Source: Streptomyces flaveus (GTDB lineage: Bacteria; Actinomycetota; Actinomycetes; Streptomycetales; Streptomycetaceae). From it: a stretch of DNA of 64,000 nt. The notes below the pieces were generated by a model that had not been told where the DNA came from, searched no databases, and saw only the letters and a program-made list of their open reading frames with translations. Every line of letters starts with the position of its first letter. The first letter of the stretch is position 1. The position numbers and the translations under genes are program-made. Positions 8,421 through 17,736 of this stretch are shown here, one piece after another. The stretch is taken from the NCBI RefSeq assembly GCF_014647675.1, contig NZ_BMPQ01000005.1, forward strand, positions 241,340-305,339. The letters run 5' to 3'.

Positions 8421-8882
8421 TCACCCCTCGATCCGCCGCGCCGCCGCCCCGGTGACCTCCTCGGGGCTGTAGGTGCGCAGCAGTTCGTTCAGCGAGCATT
8501 CCAGCTGTGCTCGGCGCGTGGAACGGTCGCGGGCCAGTGCTTGCGCGATCGCTTGTTGCACGTACTCCTCCGGAGTCTTGCGCTCGGCCGCAGCGAGCCT
8601 CTGGATCCGCTCGTAGACTTCCTCACCCATGGGAATGCTCATGAGGTACTTGCCGTCAGGGCCCGGAAAGAGGCTGCAGAGTACGTCGATAGGGAGCGCG
8701 TCTTCCAACCGTTTCCAGATCTTTCTCATGGCCCGGCGTTCGTTATTGGCGGGCACAAGGACCACGAGCCGTTTCCGGTCGTCGGCAGCCCCCATGAGCA
8801 GGGCGCTTTCCTGCTGTGCGGCCTTGAGTTCGGCGGCTTCAATGGAGCGGGTCAGGGTGATCTCGATGGCGTACACGGTCAC
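8421..8882 (-). CDS. Unknown 153-aa protein
   Basis: GTG 8882 follows AGGAGA with good spacing. The N-terminal 45 residues look like an alpha/beta unit (TVYAIEITLTRSIEA). The middle is helical and charged (EEVYERIQRLAAAERKTPEEYVQQAIAQAL), and the second half could be a ribbon-helix-helix-like or helical-bundle region. There is no signal or TM segment. It lies 89 bp downstream of the degenerate Nudix gene on the same strand, so the two are probably co-transcribed from the palindromic operator at 9441-9460. I do not recognise the family. Confidence 0.6.
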   Translation of the reverse strand: MTVYAIEITLTRSIEAAELKAAQQESALLMGAADDRKRLVVLVPANNERRAMRKIWKRLEDALPIDVLCSLFPGPDGKYLMSIPMGEEVYERIQRLAAAERKTPEEYVQQAIAQALARDRSTRRAQLECSLNELLRTYSPEEVTGAAARRIEG

Positions 8883-8971
8883 TGCTTGTTCTCCTGTTGT
8901 GGGTTCGGGCGGACGAGATGCTGGGCGCCGCCGGTTTCACGGCACCCGGGGCCAAGATCGGTGTCGGGCCC

Positions 8972-9424
8972 TTACTCGAGCGAGATCTCTCCGTCCGGCA
9001 GCCATCCGTCCCAGTAGCCGTCCATGAAATCGAGCAGTTCAGCGGGCTCGACCAACGCTCGGGCTGACCGCAACTCGGCAGTCGTCCACCAGCGGGCTTC
9101 CGGGGCGAGCGCGAAGCGGACGGACGGCGGCCAGCTTTCCGCTGCAGGGCGCACCACGACGACGTACTGCACGCCTGCCGGTGCGTCCCTGCGGGAGAGC
9201 TGGCCGATGAGAGGCGAGATACGAAGCGCGGGGAGGCGAGTGACGCGACGCAGGTGACGGGTTGCCGCGCGGCGGCTGGTCTCACCGAGGCGCATGGGGA
9301 CTGTCGGTAGCGTCCAACGGATTTCTCGGTCGAGCACGGACGGGATCAGGAGGAGCAGGCGCTTCGGGGAATCGATGACAACGGGACGTACTACGTCGCG
9401 GCCATCCGAGTGGGCATCGTCCAT
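8972..9424 (-). CDS. Degenerate Nudix-domain protein (150 aa), probably non-catalytic
   Basis: ATG 9424 follows AGGGTGAGG. The C-terminal part (WWTTAELRSARALVEPAELL) resembles the end of many actinobacterial Nudix hydrolases. The region aligned with the Nudix box reads GETSRRAATRHLRRVTRL. It keeps the GET and the AA..R..R spacing but lacks the catalytic glutamates of the REUXEEXGU core. The protein is therefore probably a sensor, binder or decaying enzyme rather than a hydrolase. It is divergent from the tniQ gene and is preceded, 17 bp before its ATG, by a 20-bp palindrome also found at the transposase module. Confidence 0.55.
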   Translation of the reverse strand: MDDAHSDGRDVVRPVVIDSPKRLLLLIPSVLDREIRWTLPTVPMRLGETSRRAATRHLRRVTRLPALRISPLIGQLSRRDAPAGVQYVVVVRPAAESWPPSVRFALAPEARWWTTAELRSARALVEPAELLDFMDGYWDGWLPDGEISLE

Positions 9425-9440
9425 GCCTCACCCTTTCCGT

Positions 9441-9460
9441 GGTGCTATTCGAATAACACC
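9441..9460. promoter_or_regulatory. 20-bp palindrome GGTGCTATTCGAATAACACC, shared with 28057-28076
   Basis: This near-perfect palindrome, centred on TTCGAA, lies between the divergent Nudix-like and tniQ genes. Its reverse complement matches 28057-28076 in 19 of 20 positions, and 18 consecutive bases (TGTTATTCGAATAGCACC) are identical. It is most simply an operator or a core promoter bound by one regulator at both loci. The XRE protein at 27702 is the best candidate (inference). Confidence 0.7.
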
Positions 9461-9591
9461 CACAAGCGTCCCGATGGGTGACGCGCCAAGGACCGTGACC
9501 CAGTAAACGAAGGCATTTCACGGTCACCCACATCGGTGGTCCGCTCGCGAGCCACGGTTCAGCAGGGCGCACCTGTCACAGGATTCGCGTC

Positions 9592-10677
9592 GTGAGTACT
9601 GCGAAGAAGACGGCGCAGAAGCGACGGCAACCGCGCCGCACCCTGACTGAGCCAGTGATTCAGCCGATCCCCGGGGAGTCTCTGACCAGTTGGATCGGTG
9701 CGCTCGCCGAGCAACAGGGTTTCGAGATGAAGCCGCTCCTTCGGGAACTTCACCTCGACAGGCTCGGCGGGCTTTCTGGGGCCGAAATGCGGTTGTCCGA
9801 TCCTGTGGTTCGGCGGATGGAGAAGCTGACCGGGATCGACGCCGAGCGCCTGCATGCGATGACCCTGGCGCGCTATGCGGGCAATGCGCTACCGCATCTG
9901 CCGCTGTTCTCGTCTGACGGCGTGGCGGTTCAGCAATGGCACAAGGGGGCGTGGTTCCACCGCTCGCAGGCACGTTGGTGCACAAAGTGTCTACGGGGCA
10001 ACGACGGTCCGCGCTGGCTCCTGCCCTGGAAACTTCCCTGGTCGTTCGCGTGCGTTGACCACGCTGTTTTCATGGTGACCGAATGCCAGGCCTGCTGGGG
10101 CATCGTCGATTTTCGGCATGACGCCCCTCCTGAGCGAACCTGTGAGAACTGGACGGACGAGGGTGAATGGACTTACGGCCTTGGAGAACCTTGCGGCTTC
10201 TCGCTGAAAATGTGCCAGCCCGTGCCGGTGAGTGACGACTCCGTTCTGGCCTTGCAGGCGCGTGTCAACGCATGGCTCGATGGGACGCCCACGCATGAGG
10301 ACCGACAGCTCGTGGCCCTGGCGGCCGTGCTGATCCCGCTCCTGTCGCCGTCGATGGTGCGGCGCGGTGATCCCCTGCTGCGATACGCGGTGCGCTCTCC
10401 CAGGGGCACTTCCCAACGGCAGAGGAAAGGCAGAAGGCCGTGGACCGACTCCCTTCGGGTGGCGGCCGCCGTCTATGCCGCAGACAGGTTTCTGAGCTAC
10501 GGCTACTCCGCCAGCGAGGTCGCTGATTGGATCGTCGATCTTCGGCTCCTCGACCACCGGCGTACGCCATGGCGCATGGACGTGGCGGAGTGGGCGTACG
10601 GGCCTTCGCTCCGACCCAATCCCTTCGTTGAGCCGCTGGTACACCGCGGGTTGATCATTCTCGGCGGCTGGCTCTGA
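9592..10677 (+). CDS. tniQ: TniQ family protein (361 aa)
   Basis: GTG 9592 is preceded by an unremarkable ribosome site. The N-terminal region has the TniQ signature: PGESLTSWIGALAEQQGF at about 28-45. It is followed by the paired Cys motifs WCTKCLRGN and CVDHAVFMVTECQAC, which resemble a zinc ribbon. In Tn5053/Tn7-like and CRISPR-associated transposons, TniQ/TnsD links target choice to the transposase. No TniA/TniB or Tn7-like transposase is adjacent. In Streptomyces, isolated tniQ-like genes exist whose role is unknown. It shares the divergent operator at 9441-9460 with the Nudix-like gene. Confidence 0.8.
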   Translation: MSTAKKTAQKRRQPRRTLTEPVIQPIPGESLTSWIGALAEQQGFEMKPLLRELHLDRLGGLSGAEMRLSDPVVRRMEKLTGIDAERLHAMTLARYAGNALPHLPLFSSDGVAVQQWHKGAWFHRSQARWCTKCLRGNDGPRWLLPWKLPWSFACVDHAVFMVTECQACWGIVDFRHDAPPERTCENWTDEGEWTYGLGEPCGFSLKMCQPVPVSDDSVLALQARVNAWLDGTPTHEDRQLVALAAVLIPLLSPSMVRRGDPLLRYAVRSPRGTSQRQRKGRRPWTDSLRVAAAVYAADRFLSYGYSASEVADWIVDLRLLDHRRTPWRMDVAEWAYGPSLRPNPFVEPLVHRGLIILGGWL

Positions 10678-11158
10678 CCGGGGAAGTAGTCGGCTCGTAC
10701 GGTGGCCGCATGGGTCGGGTGATGCCGGTTCGAATGCGAGGGCCGTGTTCGACTCGTCAATGTGCTGCCCGCGGCACTGGCGTCGGATGCGGCGGGTACG
10801 CCCGCGTCAAGGGCCGAGGCCGGATCCACGCCCGAGGCGATAGGAAGCGGGGGAGGGCGCAGGCCGCGCACGCTGTGGCTCGCGAGCGGCCAGCGCATCC
10901 GAAGTGGTCGGCGCGCCACCAGGTCCGGCTCGGGCAGCGACCCAGTCGGCCGCGCTCCACTGCCGCAGTCCGTGATATTGCCTCACGAGAGAGATCAGCC
11001 AGTACGCCGAAATCCGTGAGTGGTCACGGATCGTCGCGTCGGTCAGGCATCTGTTCGGCCGTGTGATGAGCGGTCCAGCCCATGGCTGTGGTGAAGCCGA
11101 GCACTACGGCCGCAGCGAACAGAAACTGTGGCACCAGTTTCCGGTCGGTGGGCCAGGA
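10678..11158. other. Gene-poor interval between tniQ and the alpha-glucosidase
   Basis: No convincing gene is seen. A 36-codon minus-strand frame (11024-11134) encodes one hydrophobic helix but has no ribosome site. Frames on the plus strand lack coding character. Confidence 0.5.
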
Positions 11159-11192
11159 CCTGTCCGGTCAGCGGGGAGTGACACCGGACAGG
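11159..11192 (-). terminator. Terminator of the alpha-glucoside operon
   Basis: CCTGTCCGGT (11159-11168) and ACCGGACAGG (11183-11192) form a perfect 10-bp stem 40 bp beyond the stop of the alpha-glucosidase gene. Confidence 0.65.
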
Positions 11193-11232
11193 CCCTGGCG
11201 GATTGGAGGGGGCGTTGCCCCTGTGCGGGCCG

Positions 11233-12873
11233 CTATGCCTCCAGCCAAGCCGCCTGATCGGGTTCCAGTAGTCCGTCCTCGATGGGACTGCTGGCCAGGA
11301 GGATCGTCGCGTGCTCGGGCAGTTGGTAGGCCTCGTTCGAGAGGTTGACGACGCAAGCGAAGCCTGGGTCGCGGTGGAAGGCGAGGACTCCGGCGGGGGC
11401 GTCGAGCCAGGTCATGGTGCCGTCGCCGAGGGCTGGGGTGTCGCGGCGCAGGCGGAGGGCAGTGCGGTACAGCTCCAGCATCGAGGTCTCGTCGCCGGTC
11501 TGTGCTTCCACGCTGCGCTCGCTCAAGTTCGCGGGCTGGGGCAGCCAGGGTTCGGCGTAGGCCTCCTCGGGGCTGAAGCCGAAGGGTGCGGTCTGTCCGG
11601 ACCAGGGGAGGGGGACGCGGCAGCCGTCTCGGCCTCGGTCGGTGTGGCCGGAGCGTTCCCAGATGGGGTCCTGGAGGACGGACTCGGGCAGGTCCTCGAC
11701 TTGGGGCAGGCCGAGTTCGTCGCCCTGGTAGATGTAGGCGCCGCCGGGGAGGGCGAGCATGAGGAGGGCCGCGGCGCGGGCACGGCGGATGCCGAGATCC
11801 AGGTCGACGGGACCCTGGGGCTGGTAGTGCTCGTTGGGCACCCACCGGGCAACGGTTTTGCGGGCGTAGCGGCTGGTGTGGCGCATGACGTCGTGGTTGG
11901 ACAGAACCCAGGTGGCGGGTGCTCCTACGTCGCTGAGCATGGCGAGAGAGTCGTCGATGACCGCGCGGAGGTCCTTGGCGTCCCAGCTGGCCATGAGGAA
12001 GTCGAAGTTGAACGCGGTGTGCAGGCCGCCGGGGCGGACGTAGGCGGCGAGGCGTTCGGGGGTGTCGGACCAGGCTTCGGCGACGAAGGCCCGGTCGCCG
12101 TCGAACTCGTCGGCGACCTTGCGCCAGGCGCGGTAGATGTCGTGGACCTCGTCGCGGTCCCAGTGCGGGTGTGCGACGTACTCCCGGGCCTGCTCGCCCG
12201 TCGACTCGGGCCGCAGGTCGGGCAGTTCGGGGTCCTTGGCGAGCCCGTGGGCGACGTCGATACGGAAGCCGTCGACGCCCCGGTCGAACCAGAACCGCAG
12301 GATCGACTCGAACTCGGCGTGGACGTCGGGGTGTTGCCAGTTGAGGTCGGGCTGTTCGGGGGCGTACAGGTGCAGGTACCACTCGCCGTCGGGCAGCCGG
12401 GTCCAGGCGGGGCCGCCGAAGCAGGAGACCCAGTTGTTGGGCGGCTCGGCGCCGTCGGGTCCGCGGCCGGGCCGGAAGACGTAGCGGTCGCGTTCCGGGC
12501 TTCCGGGGCCGGCGGACAGTGCCGCCTGGAACCAGGCGTGCTGGTCGGAGGTGTGGTTCGGGACGATGTCGGGGATGACGCGGATCCCGCACTCGTGGGC
12601 TTCGGCGATGAGCTGCTCGGCCTCGGCGATCGTGCCGAACAGCGGGTCGATGGCGCGGAAGTCGGCCACGTCGTAGCCGCCGTCCGCCATCGGGGACTTG
12701 TACCAGGGAGTGATCCACAGGGCGTCCACGCCGAGCGACTTGAGGTACGGGAGCCGGGAGCGCAGGCCGGCGATGTCGCCGACGCCGTCGCCGTTCCCGT
12801 CGGCGAAGCTGCGGATGTAGACCTGGTAGATGACGGCACTGCGCCACCAGGGCGAGGGCGTGGTGGAGGGCAT
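11233..12873 (-). CDS. GH13 alpha-glucosidase (oligo-1,6-glucosidase type)
   Basis: ATG 12873 gives 546 aa, normal for intracellular GH13 alpha-glucosidases. Region I is DIVPNHTSD (about 102-110). The nucleophile is Asp206 in DGFRIDVAHG, the acid/base is Glu266 in FVAEAW and the third carboxylate is Asp328 in LSNHD. There is no signal peptide, so the enzyme works on sugars already imported. It is the last gene of a binding protein, two permeases and hydrolase operon, and presumably splits maltose, isomaltose or related alpha-glucosides to glucose. The exact linkage cannot be told. It resembles AglA of Streptomyces maltose clusters. Confidence 0.9.
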   Translation of the reverse strand: MPSTTPSPWWRSAVIYQVYIRSFADGNGDGVGDIAGLRSRLPYLKSLGVDALWITPWYKSPMADGGYDVADFRAIDPLFGTIAEAEQLIAEAHECGIRVIPDIVPNHTSDQHAWFQAALSAGPGSPERDRYVFRPGRGPDGAEPPNNWVSCFGGPAWTRLPDGEWYLHLYAPEQPDLNWQHPDVHAEFESILRFWFDRGVDGFRIDVAHGLAKDPELPDLRPESTGEQAREYVAHPHWDRDEVHDIYRAWRKVADEFDGDRAFVAEAWSDTPERLAAYVRPGGLHTAFNFDFLMASWDAKDLRAVIDDSLAMLSDVGAPATWVLSNHDVMRHTSRYARKTVARWVPNEHYQPQGPVDLDLGIRRARAAALLMLALPGGAYIYQGDELGLPQVEDLPESVLQDPIWERSGHTDRGRDGCRVPLPWSGQTAPFGFSPEEAYAEPWLPQPANLSERSVEAQTGDETSMLELYRTALRLRRDTPALGDGTMTWLDAPAGVLAFHRDPGFACVVNLSNEAYQLPEHATILLASSPIEDGLLEPDQAAWLEA

Positions 12874-12932
12874 GGTGCTGAAAGGTCCTTTGAGGAGGGG
12901 GCTGTGGGGGAACCGGCCGCAAAGAGGGACAG

Positions 12933-13798
<866 letters not shown>

Positions 13799-13802
<4 letters not shown>

Positions 13803-14869
13803 GCCGACACCTCCGCCCTGCCGGGCGCCGGGGCGCGCCGGAGCCTGCCCTTGCGCTTGGCTTTGCGTGCGGTGCCGCCGTCTCCGACGACGTCCGCGCC
13901 CAGCAGTCGTACGAATCCCAGGGCGATGAGGAAGACGTAGAGGAAGAGGATCACCGCGTAGGCGGCGGCCGGCCCGAAGCGGACGTTGGACGCCTCGTTC
14001 TGCGCGAGCATGGACAGGGTTTCCACCGAGTTCTTCTGGGCGCCGACGAGGAGGTAGGGCAGGTCGAACATCCGCAGCGCGTCCAGGCAGCGGAAGAGGA
14101 CCGCCACCAGCAGTGCGGGCTTCACCAGCGGCAGGGTGATGTGCCAGAACTGGCGCACGGGGCTCGCTCCGTCCATGCGGGCCGCCTCGTAGACCTCCTT
14201 GCCGATCACCTGCAGGCCGGCCAGGACGAGGAGTCCGATGAAGGGGGCGGTCTTCCATACCTCGGCGATGATGACGGCGATCTTGGCGTGGAAGCCTTCG
14301 GTGGTCCACAGGACCTGTTGGCCGATCAGGGCGTTGGCGATGCCGTCGCTGTTGAAGATCCACCGCCACAGCAGGCCCGAGATGGCCGTGGGCACGGCCC
14401 AGGGGATGAGGATGCTGGCCCGCACCAGGGCGCGGCCCTGGAACGCCTTGTGCATGATCAGCGCCATGGCGACACCGATCACCGTCTCCAGGCCCACCGT
14501 GACGACGGTGAAGAAGGTGGTGTTCCAGAAGGCGTTCCAGAACCGGTCGCCGGCCTCGCCGAAGATGTCGACGTAGTTCTGCAGTCCGACGAACGGCTCG
14601 GTGTCGCTGATGAAGCCGGTCTCCGGGTCCAGTCCCTTGGCCCCGTACAGCGATTCCCGCAGCGCCATGATCGTCGGGTAGAGCACGACGACGGTCAGCA
14701 CCAGCAGGGTCGGGGACACCAGCAGGGCCGCCATCCGGCCGGAACCCGCCGTCGCCCGTTTCTGCCCGCCCCGGAAACGCACCGGCGCGGCGGGCCGTCC
14801 GGCACGGCGTGGTGCCGCACCGGACGGCCGTACCGCGGCCGCGTCGGGTGGGGTCTTGGCGTCCACCAC
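13799..14869 (-). CDS. Sugar ABC transporter permease (MalF type)
   Basis: The start is placed at GTG 14869 because AGGAGGAGG lies just upstream; GTG 14866 or 14884 are alternatives. Length is about 356 aa. An N-terminal Pro/Arg-rich tail precedes six or more TM helices. The EAA loop reads YEAARMDGASPVRQFWHITLPLVKPA. It is the first permease of a CUT1 importer and lies 11 bp after the binding-protein gene. The long basic C-terminal tail (KAKRKGRLRRAP) is cytoplasmic. Confidence 0.9.
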
Positions 14870-14880
14870 GGCCCTCCTCC

Positions 14881-16173
14881 TCACTTCGTCGCGAGCTTCT
14901 GCAGCTCGGACTGCAGGTCCTTCAGCGCCTGCGCGCTGGACTTGTCACCGTTCAGGGCCGCGTACGCCTCCTGCTGGATCGCGGAGGTCGCGTCGCCGTA
15001 CTGGACCACCTGGGGGCGGGGCACGGCGTTGAGAATCGACTCCTTCAGCGCGGCGAGGTACGGGTACTGCTTGACCATCGCCTGGTCGCCATAGAGGGAG
15101 TCGTACGGCGGTGCCATGGAAGCGTCCTTGAGGAACGTGCTCGCGCTGTCCTGGCTGGTGAAGAACTTCATGAAGTCCAGCGCCGTGGCCTTGTTCTTGG
15201 CGAAGGAGGACAGGGCCACGTTGTGGCCTCCCAGGGTGGAGGAGCCGGCCCCGTTCAGGCCGGGCAGCGGCGCGACCGCGAACTTGCCCGCGACCTCGCT
15301 CTTCTCGGCCTGGGCGTATACGTACGGCCAGTTGCGCAGGAAGACCAGCTTGCCGGACTGGAACGCCTGGCGGCCTTCCTCCTCCTGGTAGGTGATGGCC
15401 TCCTTGGGGATCGTGCCGTCCTTGAAGGAGTCGACGAGGAAGTCCAGGCCCTTCTTGGCCTCGGGGGTGTCGACGTTCGGCTTGCCGTTGGCGTCGGTGA
15501 TGACACCGCCGGCGGAGTTCACGGCCTCGGAGAAGTTGACGGTGAGGCCCTCGTACTTCTGGAACTGGCCGGCGTAGCAGTCCATGTCCTCGGCCTCGGG
15601 CAGCTTTGCGACCTTGGCGCAGGCGGCCTGCATCTGCGCCCAGGTGGTCGGGGCGGCGCTGACGCCGGCCTTCTTCAGCAGGTCGGAGCGGTAGTACAGC
15701 ACGCCGCCGTCGGAGTGATGCGGGACCGCGTACAGGTTGTCGCGGTACTTGGCCGTCTCCACCACCGGCTTGAGCATTTCGTCCAGCGGGAACTGCGCGG
15801 CGGGCAGCTGGTCGATCCACTGGTGGGCGGCGAACTCCGAGGTCCACACCGCGTCCAGCCAGAGCACCGTGTAGGCGTCGGACTTCGTCTCGGCGTTCTG
15901 GATCATCTGCTGGCGCTGCTGGTTCACGTCCGCCGGCAACTGGATGAACGTGACCTTCTCCTTGGGGTGTTCCTCGTTCCAGCTGTCGATCACCTTCTGG
16001 ACGACGCCGGAGCTGTCCTTGGCGGCCGCGAACGTGATCGGGCCACGGCCCGAGAACGACGGGGACTTCTCCGAGGAGCTGCTGTCGTCGGAGGAGCCGC
16101 AGGCGGTGAGGACGAGCCCGGCGGCGACGAGCACGGCCGAGCACTGAAGGACTCTGGTGGTTCTGGCGTTCAC
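14881..16173 (-). CDS. Lipoprotein sugar-binding protein of an alpha-glucoside ABC importer
   Basis: GTG 16173 follows AGGAGA. The 430-aa product has a lipoprotein signal with the lipobox LTAC and modified Cys25, then a Ser-rich linker. The rest is a typical CUT1 family 1 binding protein of the maltose/trehalose (LpqY/ThuE) kind, with VLWLDAVWTSEF and YAVPHHSDGGVLYY motifs. It captures the sugar outside the membrane for the two permeases encoded downstream. It is the first gene of the operon and divergent from the LacI regulator. The substrate is inferred from the GH13 neighbour: maltose, trehalose or similar. Confidence 0.9.
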   Translation of the reverse strand: MNARTTRVLQCSAVLVAAGLVLTACGSSDDSSSSEKSPSFSGRGPITFAAAKDSSGVVQKVIDSWNEEHPKEKVTFIQLPADVNQQRQQMIQNAETKSDAYTVLWLDAVWTSEFAAHQWIDQLPAAQFPLDEMLKPVVETAKYRDNLYAVPHHSDGGVLYYRSDLLKKAGVSAAPTTWAQMQAACAKVAKLPEAEDMDCYAGQFQKYEGLTVNFSEAVNSAGGVITDANGKPNVDTPEAKKGLDFLVDSFKDGTIPKEAITYQEEEGRQAFQSGKLVFLRNWPYVYAQAEKSEVAGKFAVAPLPGLNGAGSSTLGGHNVALSSFAKNKATALDFMKFFTSQDSASTFLKDASMAPPYDSLYGDQAMVKQYPYLAALKESILNAVPRPQVVQYGDATSAIQQEAYAALNGDKSSAQALKDLQSELQKLATK

Positions 16174-16264
16174 TGTCTCTCCTGGGCGTGCGGAACCGAA
16201 GTCTCGGCGTCGTCGCCCGGTAGGGAGCAGCTGCCGAGATGCCTCTGGGATGGCTCTGTTACGA

Positions 16265-16276
16265 GACTGTGCTGTC
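16265..16276. promoter_or_regulatory. Imperfect LacI-type operator near the transporter operon
   Basis: GACTGTGCTGTC matches the palindrome at 16485-16496 in 10 of 12 positions and lies 92 bp upstream of the binding-protein start. It is a plausible second site for the divergent regulator. Confidence 0.4.
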
Positions 16277-16484
16277 ATCGCGTTCTGTAGATCAAAAGCG
16301 CAGTTCAAAGCCACGAAGGATGACTTCACGGCGACGGCTTCGACTCCGCCGAGACAACGCTTGCACCGTAGGAGTGCACTTACTGGAAGTCAATGCGTAA
16401 CGTCGCAGTAGCGCGGATGCTTTACGCAATCCACGCCCTCTCTGTGCTGGGTGTAACAGGCATCTCTTCCTCGAAAGCCGTTGA

Positions 16485-16496
16485 GACAGCGCTGTC
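16485..16496. promoter_or_regulatory. LacI-family operator GACAGCGCTGTC
   Basis: This is a perfect 12-bp palindrome with the AGCGCT core usual for LacI-family operators. It lies 45 bp before the regulator's ATG and between the two divergent transcripts, so it is well placed for autoregulation and for control of sugar uptake. Confidence 0.65.
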
Positions 16497-16540
16497 ACGA
16501 GGGGTCCCGCCGGAGGCTCAAACTGTGTTAACTTCCGCTC

Positions 16541-17614
16541 ATGTCACCAGCTCAGCGGCACCCCACGTTGGCCGACGTCGCCGAACGGGCGGGGGTCTCC
16601 CCGTCCACCGTCTCGCGCACCCTGCGCGGGCTGACATCGGTCTCACCGCAGGTCCGTACCCGGGTCGAGGAAGCCGCCCGTGAGCTGAACTTCGCGATCT
16701 CGCGGCAGGCGTCGAGCCTGGTCACCGGCAGGACCGGCGTCATGGCGGTGCTCGTGCCCACGCTCGACTCGTGGTTCATGGGGGCGGCGCTGTCCAGCCT
16801 GGGCCCGCTGCTGCGCGGCGCGGGCATGGAGATGACCGTCTACGTGGTGCCGGATCTGGCCGAGCGGGCCGAGTTCTTCGAGCGGCTCCCTGCCCGGCGC
16901 AACGCGGACGCGCTGCTGGTGTTCTGCTTCGACCTCAACAAGGAGGAGACCGCCCGGCTGGACGATCTCGGCGTGCCGGTCATCTACATCAGCCAGCACG
17001 TCGAGGGCCGCCCCAGCGTCTACGTCGACGATGTCGCCGCCGCCTGTAGGGCCACTCGCCACCTGATCAACCTCGGACACCGCCGGATCGCCTTCGCGCA
17101 CACCGTCAACGCCCGCGGCTTCAGCTTCAGTTCACGCGATCGCCTCCTGGGCTACCGGCAGGCGCTCACCGAGGCGGACATCCCCCTGGACGACGACCTG
17201 GTCGTCACCACGCCGCCCCGCGACAAGCGCGGCACCACCCAGGCGGTCGGCAATCTACTGAGCCTGCGCGAACCACCCACAGCGATCTTCGCCGAGCAGG
17301 ACGAACTCGCCGCCTCCCTCATCCTGAGCCTGCGCACCGTCCAGATCGAGGTGCCCGAACGGATCTCCGTCCTCGGCTTCGACGACCAACTGATGGCCGA
17401 ATGGCTCGACCTGTCCACCGTGGCCCAGTCCCCCTCCGACATGGGCCGCGCCGCCGCCGAACTGGCCCTGGAACTCATCAACGACTCCGACGCGGACCTC
17501 AGCCAGCACATCGTCCTACCCACACACCTGATCCCACGAGGAACCACGGCCCCGCCGCCCGCCCCTCAGGGCGAACGGGAGGGCAACAGTCCTGCTGAAG
17601 GCCGAAACGCCTGA
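16541..17614 (+). CDS. LacI-family repressor of the alpha-glucoside operon
   Basis: ATG 16541, 357 aa. HTH at residues 8-27 (PTLADVAERAGVSPSTVSRTL) with the hinge helix after it, then a periplasmic-binding-protein-like effector domain (IFAEQDELA, VLGFDDQ). The C-terminus ends in a Pro/Gly-rich tail. It is divergent from the binding-protein gene, with 367 bp between them that contain a perfect AGCGCT-type palindrome. The arrangement matches MalR/AglR regulators, which release DNA when the imported sugar or a derivative is bound. Confidence 0.92.
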   Translation: MSPAQRHPTLADVAERAGVSPSTVSRTLRGLTSVSPQVRTRVEEAARELNFAISRQASSLVTGRTGVMAVLVPTLDSWFMGAALSSLGPLLRGAGMEMTVYVVPDLAERAEFFERLPARRNADALLVFCFDLNKEETARLDDLGVPVIYISQHVEGRPSVYVDDVAAACRATRHLINLGHRRIAFAHTVNARGFSFSSRDRLLGYRQALTEADIPLDDDLVVTTPPRDKRGTTQAVGNLLSLREPPTAIFAEQDELAASLILSLRTVQIEVPERISVLGFDDQLMAEWLDLSTVAQSPSDMGRAAAELALELINDSDADLSQHIVLPTHLIPRGTTAPPPAPQGEREGNSPAEGRNA

Positions 17615-17736
17615 GCTTCGCAGCCGGCCCGAGGAACTCAAGGCGGCTGCGATCCGGCGAGGCGTGGGCGCGGCCCTGTCGTACGATCCGGGTGAGCCAC
17701 GGTGCGACACCGCTTCGGAGATCGTGAGGACGGAGC

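Noticed and set aside
11024..11134. 36-codon minus-strand frame with one hydrophobic helix
   Set aside because: GTG start without a ribosome site and too short to judge; a terminator lies between it and the operon upstream.
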